A stretch of 64,000 nt of DNA from Lithodes maja (lineage: Eukaryota > Arthropoda > Malacostraca > Decapoda > Lithodidae): the NCBI GenBank assembly GCA_037953745.1, contig JBAKBP010001574.1:143790-207789 (forward strand). The letters are read 5' to 3'. Both the position numbers and the translations under genes were made by a program. Numbering within the stretch: the stretch's first letter is position 1; each line of letters starts with the position of its first letter. Below the pieces are notes generated by a model. That model was not told the DNA's origin. It worked only from the letters and a program-made list of their open reading frames with translations, and searched no databases. This document shows, piece by piece, positions 11,136-21,810 of the stretch.

Positions 11136-12072
11136 TGTAACAGTCCGAAGTATTGCTCAACAGATATTGTAATCTTAAATTATTTGGCCTCAAGACTCTA
11201 AGAGGTATGGGAACTTCAAACCGCACAAGAGACTGAATTTGATAGGTAGGTATTCAGTAGATATGATATGGGTAGATTTCGTATAGGGATATTATTCTTA
11301 TAGAGTTACTTCATTAATATTACAGTTCTTAGCTAGTTTTATAGTATATGTTCAAGGGTCAACCAACCAAGCTTCATCAATGCCTATTCTAATAGGATTT
11401 CAAAACCAAGAAATAATTTAATTATTATTATTAAAGTAAATTAAGTTAAAGACTAATAAATTAAAAGAAATTTGAATTACTAATTGAATTATTTACAGAG
11501 ATTAAATAAAAAAAGTAAAATATTAGTTATAACTCTTACAAATAAAAATAAATAAAAACAAATAAATATAAATATATAAAAAAAGATATAAACTAAAAAA
11601 ATGAAATTATGACATTGAAATATAGTCACGTGCTCAATCCCGGTTAATGAAGATCGTTAGCCTAGGCATCACACTCTCTAGTTGGTAGGTTGAAGAGAAG
11701 GTAAGTAACAACCCGACTGTACTCCAGGTATTCACAGAGACACCACCCCCAGCTATAGTCCAAGTAATACTGAAGTTAGTCTAAAAATAAGATCACTCAT
11801 AGACTCGGGAAAGAGCTGGTCGCTAAGAAAAGAAACTCGCCCCCTAGTGGTGTGGGGCGAGTTAACGATCATTGAAGAGTATATACAAAAGGTTCATGGC
11901 GCTGGTGTGGTGCTTTGAAGCTCCATGTAGAGGTAGAGTTGGTTGGATGAGGCTTCAGGAAGGGTTGAGCAGGCTCGGAGTGTGGTGCTTTGAAGCTCCA
12001 TGTAGAGGTAGAGTTGGTTGGATGAGGCTTCAGGAAGGGTTGAGCAGGCTCGGAGTTTCGAGGGACGTAACA
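11136..12072 (-). repeat. 5' LTR of the Gmr1-like element
   Basis: Partner of 4211-5136. It carries the same internal 73-bp duplication (11907-11980 and 11981-12055). The right edge is followed by ATATCCCT, where the CR1-like LINE reading frame resumes. Confidence 0.92.
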
Positions 12073-13620
12073 ATATCCCTACAGCACCTCTGATTCAGAT
12101 TGATATTTCTGATGTTTTAAACAATATCACCATTACAGAGATAGAAGTATTGAAATGTTTAGAAAAACTCAACGTAAATAAAACGCCTGGATCTGATACA
12201 ATCTCACCTAGAGTTCTAAATGAAGCTAAGGATGAGCTCTCCAAACCACTGACATTGCTGTTCAATAAATCCTTGCAGTCTGGAACTATGCATGATCCGT
12301 GAAAGCTAGCCAACGTAACACCGATATTAAAAAAAAGGCAGCAAATCCCTACCCAGTAACTATCGTCCAATTAGCTTAACCTCAGTTGTATGTAAAATGC
12401 TAAAAACACTCATAAGAGATAGACTCGTAAATGATTTAGAGGAAAATAACATATATACTTAAAGATACTCAACACACCTTTCGTTACCAACGTTCTTGAT
12501 TAACAAATCTCTTGGACTTCTTCCACGTATCCACAACCTCTATGATGAGAGTAAAGCTGTAGATATGATATACCTTGATTTTCAAAAGGCCTTTGATAAA
12601 GTTCCTCACAAACGGTTACTGCTAAAACTAAAAGCGTGTGGAATACAAGACGGTGTGTTGAAATGGATAGAAAATTGGCTCAGCGACAGAAAGCAAACAG
12701 GTAAGGCATTTAAATGGACCAATGTAAGTAGCGGGGTACCGCAGGGATCGGTACTAGGACCAATTATCTTTATAATTTACATCAACGATATTGATGAAGG
12801 TCTCACCTGTACAATCTCAAAGTTGGCTGACAATACAAAAACTGCAAATAGCGTACTCTCAAAAGAACAATTGACGATATGCAACACAATCTAGATAAGT
12901 TGTCATGTTGAGCCCAAATTTGGCAAATGAGTTTCAATGCTGATAAATGTAAAGTACTACATATCGGAAACCAAAATGAGAAAGCAAACTATTCGATGAA
13001 TAGCACTCAGCTTACGAGTGTGGACAAAGAAACCTATCTGGGAGTAACAATCCAAACTCTTTACAATTCCTTAGTCCGCCCTCTTCTGGAATACTGCGTT
13101 CAATCCTGGTGTCCTTATTACCAAAAAGATATAGACAAGCTAGAACGAGTTCAACGTAGAGTTACCAATATGATACCTATAGCCTAAAGAACAAACCATA
13201 CGAGGAGCGAGGAGCGTCTTAGAGAATTAAATCTATTTCCTTTAACCCAGCGCAGATTAAGAGGCGACTTAATTCAAGTGTTCAAAAACATCGAAGGCAT
13301 CGACAATATGAACTGTAATAAGTACTTCACTATCTACCGATCTAATTACACGCGGGGAAACAGTTGCAAAATTATTGGTAAATCTTTTAACTCACACGAA
13401 TCTAAGAATTTCTTCTTCAATCAAGTTGTCAACTTGTTGAATGGGCTTCCCCGGAGACGTTATAGACTGCAGCACCGTTGATTCTTTTAAACTTCGCCTA
13501 GACAATTAATATCTTGCATCAAACCCGCGATTGACTGCGTTTGTAAATTAATAACTTGATTTTATTCCCCCCTCAGTTTCATCAAGGATTATTGTGTACC
13601 GTTATATATATTACTAAGAC
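12073..13620 (+). mobile_element. CR1-like LINE, reverse transcriptase half (decayed)
   Basis: Continues the CR1-like LINE of 1055-2199. IPTAPLIQIDISD resumes directly after the LTR. RT motifs are KTPGSDTISPRVLNE near 12180-12225, MIYLDFQKAFDKVPHKRLL at about 12560-12615 (motif A aspartate present) and SSGVPQGSVLGPIIF near 12730-12775. The YADD/FADD position now reads KLADNTK, so the second catalytic aspartate is lost. Around 13040-13050 the frame jumps from KETYLGVTIQ straight to TLYNSLVRPLLEYC, an internal deletion of several tens of residues relative to the family. The thumb/C-terminal region (RSNYTRGNSCKIIGKSF, FFFNQVVNLLNGLP) is recognisable to about 13460. AT-rich sequence to about 13620 is probably 3' UTR. 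Confidence 0.85.
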
Positions 13621-14859
13621 GTTACTCTCTTTTTCCCAGATATACGAAAGATCATTTATAACCGTGTTATGTAACTAACCCATCTGTCCCCTACTAACTT
13701 CCTAATGCTGCCACTGACATTACAGTAGATCCACGGCAGTAGTTCCCTTTCCAATTTCCCTTACCCACTCTAAACCACTGTTTGGACACTTGATCCTCAG
13801 TGTTTTGGAGGACAAGCAGCCTAGGCCTTTTGTTGCTTGATTTCCTTTGTACCTACCCCCCCTGTTTTCCGTCTTACTTTCAACCACAGCCAATCATAGG
13901 ACTTGTGACGTCAAAGTGCCGCCCACCACCGAACTGCATCTTTCAGCTGGCAGCTCACTTTCCAAGTCACATGCCAAAAGGGTGGACTCAAGGAAGGAAA
14001 ACGTAGGGCCAGCACCACAAGGGCACACGAACCGCCCCAATCCCACTACTAAAGCCGTTTCCTCACTCAAAACCTCCGAGAGCCGCCCTAGCAAATAAAT
14101 TAACAAGGAACGCGAGGCAGGCTCACACCCTCACCTAATCTCTTGCCCCCGTTTTAAGTACTTTCCATCAGGTTCCCTTTAACAGTGACCAACAACAACC
14201 AAACCTCCCTGGCCACATCCTCGTTCAGCATCCCTTGTGAAATACTCTCGTTCAGCATCCCTTGCCAGAAAACCTTGTTCAGCATCTCTTGCGAGGCATG
14301 CCCAGAGTATAGCAACCCTTGTTCTAGTTCAAAATTCGACAATCCCTGTTCTGCTTCCAGCTCGTTAGGGATCCCATGCAATTTTTCAGGAGAGATCAGC
14401 ATCCCTTTCATTACTTTGAAGTCTAAGGAGAAGAAACATAAGAATACGAATATGGAGAAGCAGAATTACGAAGCCAGGTCCCCTGCGTTGATAGACAGAG
14501 AAGAGAAGACACCTGGGATCCCTGCTACACCTGGGACAAATATTCGCCGTCGTGACTTTTAATACAAAATATAATATTGTCTCTGTTTTCAGTCCCTACT
14601 TGCATCTAAAGTGAATTCCAAAATTCACCCCACGCTGTCTAAAGTAGTCATTAACGAATCACTGATATTCGAAGTTATTTAGCATTTCCATGAATAACCT
14701 CAGCTTTAGCTTTGGCTCTTTCTATTATCTTGACTTAAAACATCCGCTCGTCACATTAATTCTTATGTCACTTGTGTTTGGCCTGATCTGTATCACGAAT
14801 AATATGTACATTATCTCGGGTTCTATCCATTCTCTTGTTTAATCATTTAGTATTTGAAA
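13621..14859. other. Unassigned segment, no supported gene
   Basis: No recognisable domain. It contains one 125-codon ORF with short repeats (listed separately) and some GC-richer sequence at 13900-14100 (for example TGTGACGTCA near 13903, a CRE-like octamer that is weak evidence alone). Confidence 0.3.
14185..14562 (+). CDS. Unrecognised ORF with repeated FSIPC-like words
   Basis: Open for 125 codons from ATG to TAA. The N-terminal two thirds repeats a 9-10-residue pattern with a cysteine: FSIPCEIL, FSIPCQKT, FSISCEAC, YSNPCSS, FDNPCSA and LGIPCNF. This reflects a roughly 30-bp tandem repeat around TTCAGCATCCCTTG. The C-terminus is lysine-rich (KSKEKKHKNTNMEK). No family is recognised and no splice or promoter evidence is visible. 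It may simply be a short tandem repeat that happens to stay open. Confidence 0.15.
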   Translation: MTNNNQTSLATSSFSIPCEILSFSIPCQKTLFSISCEACPEYSNPCSSSKFDNPCSASSSLGIPCNFSGEISIPFITLKSKEKKHKNTNMEKQNYEARSPALIDREEKTPGIPATPGTNIRRRDF

Positions 14860-15190
14860 GCCTGTTGCCTTGGTCGGCAACTCATCTAGGGGAGACAACC
14901 TTATACAAATCAGGGTGGATGGGACTCGTCAGCCTTGGTTGGCAACCTGTCTAGGAGAGTAAACCTGATACAAATCTGTACTGCTTACCTAAGGGTAAGG
15001 CAGGTTAGTGGATGGATTAGCCGAACACCACTAGAAAAATAGTGCTAACAAGATACACAAGAGGGCCTCGGAGTTGGACGGATCCTAAATTGAGTGGTCA
15101 ATCCTGTAAGTCCTTCACTAAACTGGCTCGGGTTGTCCCTCTCACAGGGAATAGGTCCGCTTGGGGGCATTCTGTGTATGGCCACCCTCG
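14860..15190 (+). mobile_element. Probable non-LTR retrotransposon UTR fragment with (TAGA)n tail
   Basis: Has the block character of an untranslated LINE region: paired words GGCAACTCATCTAGG and GGCAACCTGTCTAGG, GGGTAAGGCAGG, GGGCCTCGGAG and CTCTCACAGGGA, then TATGGCCACCC and a TAGATAGATAGA run. No coding sequence remains, so the clade cannot be named. Confidence 0.45.
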
Positions 15191-15292
15191 TAAGGGGAGT
15201 AAGGCGTCCAGCAATAGATAGATAGATAGATGTATCTTACTATCTATCTATCTATTGCCTGACGCCGTGATCCCTGAAGGGGTGGCCACGAA
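15165..15292. repeat. Tail-to-tail inverted LINE ends joined at (GATA)n
   Basis: The left arm (GGCCACCCTCGTAAGGGG ... CAATAGATAGATAGA) and the right arm read in reverse complement (GGCCACCCCTTCAGGG ... CAATAGATAGATAGA) are diverged copies of the same 3' end. They meet at the tetranucleotide tail around 15213-15260. Confidence 0.7.
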
Positions 15293-15523
15293 CGAACCGC
15301 CCACATGCACCTCTGTCCTCAGTCAGTCGACGCCCTTCCCCCCAACCAGCACCGCCTTCGTTCATGTACTTCCTCACTCCATCCTTCTACCTCTCATTCG
15401 GTCTACCAATCCCTCTCTGTAACTGTCTCTCTGTATCTTACTACAGGTGTTTATATTTAGAACGCTTGCACTCATAAACACATGTAACCTTGTTTTAAAT
15501 ATCAAACGCTTTCCTTTAGCACT

Positions 15524-15524
<1 letters not shown>

Positions 15525-15616
<92 letters not shown>
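15525..15616. repeat. (TC)n-(TA)n microsatellite
   Basis: About 40 bp of CT repeats followed by about 45 bp of TA, abutting the outer end of the left Penelope-like copy. Confidence 0.95.
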
Positions 15617-15620
<4 letters not shown>

Positions 15621-16465
15621 AAAACTCGCTAGGAAAATTGAAACAATGGAACACCAAGCTTTCGTCTATTCTCTCAAGACATCTTCAGGGTAATACAAGA
15701 AAACAGGGGGAGAGTGAGGCTTAAATACCCGTCCTAAATCGTCTGTGAGTTGCTAACTAGCATATAAATACAAAAAGTGTTGCCAGCCTACTGCCTGTTG
15801 CCATATTTTTAGGAACATGCTTAATTTATATACAACATATATGTACATATATACATTAAAATGTGCCTAACAATACAATCTAATCATATATACAATTTGA
15901 TACACCTCAATGAACTTGCAGATCCCTTTCAAACTGTTATCGTAACTTATGTAAATATGAAGACAACCTATACCTGTAGAAATACATATAATTACATATA
16001 CATACACATATACATGCATACTGTATACACACATACATTACATACATACACATAAAAATTACATATATAAGAAAAATAGAAAAAGAAACAACAAATATGG
16101 GAGTCTGCAGAAAGCCGAAAGGTCACACAAGGCAGATCCTACCCATATCCAACCCTACTTATAAGGACGAAGAGCCCACACCTGGCTAATCCCCCTCACA
16201 GCTACACAGTATATAAATTATACATAAACACACATATACATACACACACCTACTTACACACACACACATGTACTGTATACATACATTAACATACATATAT
16301 ACAATAATTATTATAAAACAAAACCAAACACAAAGAAAATACATAGTGATCATACCTCATGTGTATAGTATTAATAAGGTACAATCTAATACTAAGAGGA
16401 TAGACCTCACACAAATGGTCAGGTCTCAAACTACAAGCTGTTTCAATCTATAATCTGACGGTCTG
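15617..16465 (-). mobile_element. Penelope-like element, left copy: 3' region (minus strand)
   Basis: Nearly identical, in reverse complement, to 27180-28031. Read on the minus strand it starts within the end of the GIY-YIG endonuclease ORF and runs through the 3' region to GTAGTAAAACTCGC at its outer end. Harbinger interrupts it at 16465 and it resumes at 26203. The ORFs inside are AT-rich chance frames. Confidence 0.85.
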
Positions 16466-16638
16466 GGCCGGTATTTATAAAGCACTTTTAGGCCTAAAAG
16501 TAGCTTTTAAAGATGGCGGCAACTTTTAAAAATTAAAAGTTGGGTAAACACACTTTTAACTGCTAAAAGTTGCTTTTAAAACTAAAAGTCACCCTGGGGA
16601 CTTTTAGCCCTTAAAAGTTACTTTTAGACGACGACAAC
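16466..16638 (+). repeat. Harbinger left terminal and subterminal repeats
   Basis: The perfect 16-bp terminal part is followed by many direct and inverted ACTTTTAA/CTAAAAGT words up to the transposase start codon. Such subterminal words are typical binding sites for the Myb-like partner protein; that role is inferred. Confidence 0.85.
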
Positions 16639-17282
16639 ATGGCTGAACAACAACAAATCCGTCACCGCCTGCCAAGAAATTTTCGTGTTAGAAAAGACTT
16701 ATTGGATGAATATAGCGACTCTGAGTTAATTGAAAGATACCGCTTAAACCGTGAAGGCATCCTTATGATAACAGACTTGTTGAGAGAAACTTTACAAAAC
16801 CAAACTGAGAGGAACCATTCTTGCAACCAAATCTATATGCAAGGTTCATCAAGTTCCCATTCACTCTACCAGAAATTCAGAGAAATCAAGCCCAGTTTAT
16901 GGACATTGCAGAGTTTCCCGGAGTTGTGGGGGTTATTGATGGGACTCATGTTAGAATAATAGCTCCAAATGAATATGAACCCGAGTATGTCAATCGGAAA
17001 AGGTACCATAGCATAAATGTGCAAGTTGTGTTTGATGCCCAGTACAAAATAATTGATATGGTAGCAAAATGGCCTGGATCAGTTCATGATTCTCGAATTT
17101 TGAATGAATCTGGGTTGACAGTAGTATTTGAACATAATTATGTTCCACCTTAATCGTGCCACCTACTTGGAGACAGTGGATATGGCAGCAAGACATGGTT
17201 ACTGACTCCATTTCTAAATCCTCAGCCTGGCTCACAAACCAACTATAACAGGTAAATATATAAAATATTTGGTAAGGATGTA

Positions 17283-17750
17283 GTATTCGGCCGTATCCCC
17301 TGCCTAGCAGGCGTACCGACCCCTTTTTTTTTTACATAGCCTAGGGCTAGCCTAGTGCCACGCTCGCAGTTACAATCGCGTTTACTTTGACTGCTATTAT
17401 TTGCCCCTGTTGGCTGTTGGTAATACATATGATGTGTCGTAATGACAATAGGCTAGGCCTAAGTCATGGGTGAGGGGGACCAAGCCCCCCTCAACCCATT
17501 ATTGTTTCCCACGGCCATGTGTAAGGTAGATTATTTTCTTACCGGTCGTGGAATACAATAATGAGTTGAGAGGGCCTTTGCCCCCTCACCCACCATGACT
17601 TAGGCTAGGCTAAGCTATATTACCAGCAGGGGCAAATAACAGCAGTCAAATTAGACGCAAATGTAAGAGCGAGCGTGCGACTAGGTCACTAGGCCTATGT
17701 AAAGATGTAAACAAAGCGGGAGGTACGCCCGCTAACACAACTTTTACCAA
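17283..17750. mobile_element. Palindromic MITE in the transposase intron
   Basis: Left arm 17283-17520 and right arm 17540-17750 are imperfect reverse complements over about 200 bp. Paired words include TAGGCTAGGCCTAAGTCAT with ATGACTTAGGCTAGGCT, and TTTGCCCCTGTTGG with CCAGCAGGGGCAAA. The loop carries CCACGGCCATGTG. No coding capacity. Confidence 0.8.
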
Positions 17751-18455
17751 AATTGCAATACGCCTCCCTGTATATTGTTATTAGCCTATTATTATTTTAT
17801 TGTTTATTTATTTTTGTGGTAGCCTAGGCCTAGCCTAAGTGAATGCAAAATATTGTTCTCTGTATTTACCGGTAGGCCTATGTTATCTAAAATTAGGGTA
17901 GGATACTTCTGTTTTTGGCCTACAATGACCCGATTCTAGGCTAAGTCGGAAAATTAGACTCGGAAATAGGTATACTTCCCTCTTTGGCTTATTATCACCC
18001 AATTATAGGCTAGGTAATAGGTACCAGTACCGGTATACTTCTCTTTTTGTGTAAGATTTTACAGTGTGACACCCACGAGACTCATGAATTTTTGTGTGGC
18101 CTACGGAATTGGCATAGGCCTATCACATAATCCATTAGCAAATACTGTATGTCTATAATGTCAACAATTTATTAGGCTATAAAGGGTTTTTGCCCCCTAC
18201 TGTTAAAATATATGAGAACGTCAATAAGGCCGGGAAGGGGTTTTGCCCACCCTCAATCAACTGTGTATCCCACGGCAAACGGTTATTGCAGCTAATTAGA
18301 GCTTATTTTTTTACTTTATCCTATCCTCTGTAACCCTACATTTTCCATGATCTTTATAGCCCTCCCCACAAGTGGGGGTCGTGTTTAGCCAATAGATTGT
18401 TATATAATGGGTTGATACTCATTTCCTGCAGTCCTTGCTGTAGAGCAACACAGTG

Positions 18456-18462
<7 letters not shown>

Positions 18463-18491
<29 letters not shown>
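18463..18491. repeat. (TA)n microsatellite
   Basis: Short TA run within the Harbinger intron. Confidence 0.9.
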
Positions 18492-18492
<1 letters not shown>

Positions 18493-18687
18493 AAGAAAAT
18501 ATTAAAAATATATATACATACCCGGTACTGTATAATTATGGTAGCCTATATGTTAAAACACTTTGCTGTCCCATGGTACAAATTTACCCCTTTTTGGCCC
18601 ACTAATACCCAATTATAGGCTACAGTATATCTGAAAATTAAGCTAGGTAGCCTAATAAGTATGCAAATTTGGCCTATTATGACTTAA

Positions 18688-19318
18688 TTATCGGCTATGT
18701 TTGAAAAGTAGGGTAGGTAACAGGTATAGGCTACCGAACTTCCCTTATTAATTATCGGCTATGTTTGAAAATTAGGGTAGGTAACAGGTATAGGCTACCG
18801 TACTTCCTTTATTAATTATCGGATATGTTTGAAAACTAGGGTAGGTAATAAGTATAGGCTACCGTACTTCCTTTATTAATTATCGGCTATGTTTGAAAAC
18901 TAGGGTAGGTAACAGGTATAGGCTACCGTACTCCCTTATTAATTATCGCCTATGTTTGAAAACTAGGGTAGGTAACAGGTATAGGCTAACGTACTTCCTT
19001 TATAAATTATCGGCTATGTTTGAAAATTAGGGTAGGTAACAGGTATAGGCTACCGTACCTCCTTTATTAATTATCGGCTATGTTTGAAAACTAGGGTAGG
19101 TAACAGGTATAGGCTACCGTACTCCCTTATTAATTATCGCCTATGTTTGAAAACTAGGGTAGGTAACAGGTATAGGCTACCGTACTCCCTTATTAATTAT
19201 CGCCTATGTTTGAAAACTAGGGTAGGTAACAGGTATAGGCTAACGTACTTCCTTTATAAATTATCGGCTATGTTTGAAAACTAGGGTAGGTAACAGGTAT
19301 AGGCTACCGTACTTCGCT
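18688..19318. repeat. 62-bp tandem repeat, about 10 units
   Basis: Units contain CGGCTATGTTTGAAAA, GGGTAGGTAACAGGTATAGG and CTACCGTACTTCC. They start near 18696, 18759, 18823, 18886, 18948, 19014, 19079, 19141, 19204 and 19267. Higher-order similarity is visible (units near 18948 and 19204 share CTAACGTACTTCC and a TATAAATTATCGG ending), suggesting block duplication. The array lies entirely inside the transposase intron. Confidence 0.9.
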
Positions 19319-20176
19319 TTTTAGCCTACCGGTATTATTGTCCATTAATAGGCTAGGTACCAGCAGATATACCGGTACTGTACTTCCCTTTTTGGCCTAT
19401 AATTGTCCATTTATAGGCTATTTCTGAAAATTAGGCTAGGTATATACTTCCCTTTTTGACCTATTATTGCCCAGTTAGCCTATAGGCTAAGTATCATTGG
19501 GTCACATTCAGGTATACCGGTACTTCTCTTTTCGGCCCATTATACATCACAAGTATAAGCTAGGAAATATAAATACTGTACTTCACTTTTTGGCCTATTA
19601 TCACTCAATTATAGGCTATTCGACTCCTTACCAAAGTTCGCACACTCAAGCCGGTCATTCATCACGCGTTCACCTTTGCATAGGCCTACTATCATACAGT
19701 ATAGCCTATACCGTTTTAATTGTCTCAACTCCCAGTTTCTTCCTCGGCAATTATTATTGTTAACTCGGCGAGTAGCCCCCCAGTTGGTTATGTTTTTCAC
19801 TAGCCTTGTATTTGTTTTTTCTGGATTTTTTTGTTGTTATATAGTTTACTATACCTTGTTTTTCTTTTCTTTATCCAGTGCCCACAACACAACACGCAGT
19901 CTAGTGGAACGAGGAATTGGTAAACTGAAACGCCGATTTCACGTACTACATGGAGAGATCCGCCTCAATCCGGCAAAGGCTTGCAAAGTCATCTATGCAT
20001 GTGCGATGTTGCATAATATATGCAAAGACCGTAACATCGCACAACCCATTGAACGACCACCCATAAACGAGGAAGAGGAAGAGGAGGAGATTTACAACCC
20101 CAACCTGCATGGTGATCTTGCAGCTATTCAGAATGGTCTCCAATACAGATTGGCATTTGCCAACCTTCACTTTTAA

Positions 20177-21149
20177 GTGATTCCTACTATTGGCATTTAC
20201 CAACTGCCACTTTTAAGGGATTCATACTACTGTACATACAACTTAGGGATAAAGTTGTGCTAAAGTTAGACTATTGTCGCATTACACAAATATAGAATTT
20301 TACCATTTTATTACTCTAAAATTAAGGCATAAATCATCTAAATAAGCCAATATATATCTCAATATTATTTAGAAGAAATTGGTTAAATTAAATGGGAACA
20401 TATCGTAGGCCATTGTAAATATAGCACCGATACACTCTCTAACCCAACTTATGACCAAGTTAGATTATCCGGTACTGTGATTTCAAGTACTGGTAGTGTT
20501 TATTTGTTTAATAGACTCTTCAGTCACTTTAATTGGATTAAGCAATCCCCCGCCATGTATTTACCATCCATCCCTCCTCCCTCCCAACACCACCTTCACT
20601 CACATATCTCAACTTCGCTGTACCTCCACACCACATCGCTTTTGAACTTCCACACTTGTCTCGTCTCCCCATAAACACTTATGAAATTAATGATGCATAG
20701 TGTTTCTGTTCTTGCCTGAATACTTCTGCACCAATAATTGCATGGAGGCTATTTGCTCAATACAGCCCATTTCCTTTCCAAAACCTCCCTGCTGTAAATA
20801 TATCGATCATGGATTACGTCTTGCATATACCCAATCCTCCAGCCCCTCTGCCTTACCTCTTTATATAATAAATTGGCAATTGAATTTGACTCCCAAATTT
20901 TGTATACATTTTCAGGAAGGTAATAAAAGCTTAAACACTGATTTGTTATTTATTTGATACTGCACCAACTCAACCTTAGAAATATATTATGACGAGATAT
21001 ATATGGACAATAATAATATTTGTACATAATTTGTTTCGCAATTGAGAATAGGAACTGTAAATATTGTTTCTGTCTGGTGTCGGCCACCACAGCAGTGGGG
21101 TGTGTCCCTGAGTATATACAATTAATAAATATGAAAACATATAAGTAAT
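20177..21149. other. Harbinger intergenic segment
   Basis: About 970 bp between the transposase stop codon and the 57-bp array. No gene is seen. Near 21080-21115 a GTCGGCCACC ... TGTCCCTGAGTATATA stretch resembles the 3' terminal word of LINEs seen at 39065-39110 and 63940-63985. Confidence 0.35.
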
Positions 21150-21810
21150 ATTGGCACTTGTTACACACTTATAATATATGTTTTCTTACAAGTAATATTG
21201 GCACTTTTTACACACACATAAAATATGTTTCCTTACAAGAAATAATTGCACTTGTTAACACAGCCATAATAATTGTGTTGCTACAATATATATGGCACTT
21301 GTTACACAACCAATATATAGGCGTGTCCTTAAAATATAAACAGGTACTTTTTGCACAGCCATAATAAATAGACGTGTCTTGTCTATGTAATATTGAAACT
21401 TGTACAGCCATTATAAAAAAATGTGCCCTTACAATAAGTATTGGTACCAGTAATTGTTGTACAGCCATAATAACACATTGTGCCGTTACAAAAAGTGTTG
21501 GTACCAGTGTTTGTTGTACAGCCATAATAACACATTGTGCCCTTACAAAAAAAAATGGTACCAGTACTTGTTGTACAGCCATAATAACACATTGTGCCCT
21601 TACAAAAAGTGTTGGTACCAGTATTTGTTGTACAGCCATAATAACACATTGTGCCCTTACAAAAAGTGTTGGTACCAGTGTTTGTTGTACAGTCATAATA
21701 ACACATTGTGCCCTTACAAAAAGTGTTGGTACCAGTACTTGTTGCACAGTCATAATATATACTGTAGATGTATCCTTACAATAAGTATTGGTACCGTACT
21801 TGTTACACAG
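21150..21810. repeat. 57-bp tandem repeat with GGTACC, about 12 units
   Basis: Seven clear units carry GGTACC or its remnant near 21443, 21500, 21557, 21614, 21671, 21728 and 21790. Each holds TTGTTGTACAGCCATAATA and ACACATTGTGCCCTTAC. Degenerate units extend left to about 21150. The array keeps long ORFs open on both strands because 57 is a multiple of three; these are not taken as genes. Confidence 0.9.

Larger units (their letters stand above)
4211..12072 (-). mobile_element. Gmr1-like Ty3/Gypsy LTR retrotransposon (integrase upstream of RT), defective
   Basis: Two direct repeats of 926 and 937 bp, starting TG and ending CA, flank a 6.0-kb internal region read on the minus strand. ATAT lies outside both ends (4207-4210 and 12073-12076) as a candidate 4-bp target duplication. 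The minus-strand order is gag (10232-9187), a zinc-knuckle-like and protease region (8650-8150), integrase (8016-6675), then reverse transcriptase and RNase H (6385-5145). Ordinary Ty3/Gypsy elements have RT-RH before integrase. Integrase first, together with a Gypsy-type RT, is the published hallmark of the Gmr1-like group. The copy is dead: gag is split by a MITE, and the integrase and RNase H frames are shifted. No env-like ORF is visible. The element landed at the junction of LINE-B and the interrupted CR1-like LINE. Confidence 0.85.
16639..20176 (+). pseudogene. Harbinger DDE transposase (HARBI1-like), spliced, damaged
   Basis: Exon 1 runs 16639-17251 and exon 2 19879-20176. The donor CAG/GTAAAT and acceptor TTTATCCAG join in frame as NYN-S-AHNTTRSLVERG. 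The DDE triad is visible: D in VIDGTHV (codon 16938-16940), D in GDSGYGS (17169-17186) and E in RSLVERGIGKLKRRF (codon 19907-19909). Other family motifs are FPFTLPEIQ, GSVHDSRI and ACAMLHNIC. Damage: the helix-turn-helix segment normally lying between the N-terminal QNQTERNH and IKFPFTLP is missing (a deletion of roughly 70-80 residues, with a frame change near 16810-16830), and TAA at 17151-17153 cuts the core. It probably makes no active enzyme unless a hidden exon or RNA editing intervenes. The acidic NEEEEEEE tail near 20070 is normal for low-complexity ends. Confidence 0.88.

Noticed and set aside
4211..12072. Ordinary Gypsy or an endogenous retrovirus with env
   Set aside because: Integrase precedes RT and no env-like ORF is present on the coding strand.
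13903..13912. CRE-like TGACGTCA as a promoter
   Set aside because: An isolated octamer in an otherwise uninformative segment, with no gene attached.
18688..19318. CRISPR-like array
   Set aside because: Units are contiguous with no unique spacers, and the sequence is eukaryotic. Same for the 57-bp, 53-bp and 35-bp arrays.
16639..20176. Host HARBI1 gene
   Set aside because: It lies within terminal inverted repeats and a CTG duplication, next to the Myb-like partner, and is damaged; it is a transposon gene.
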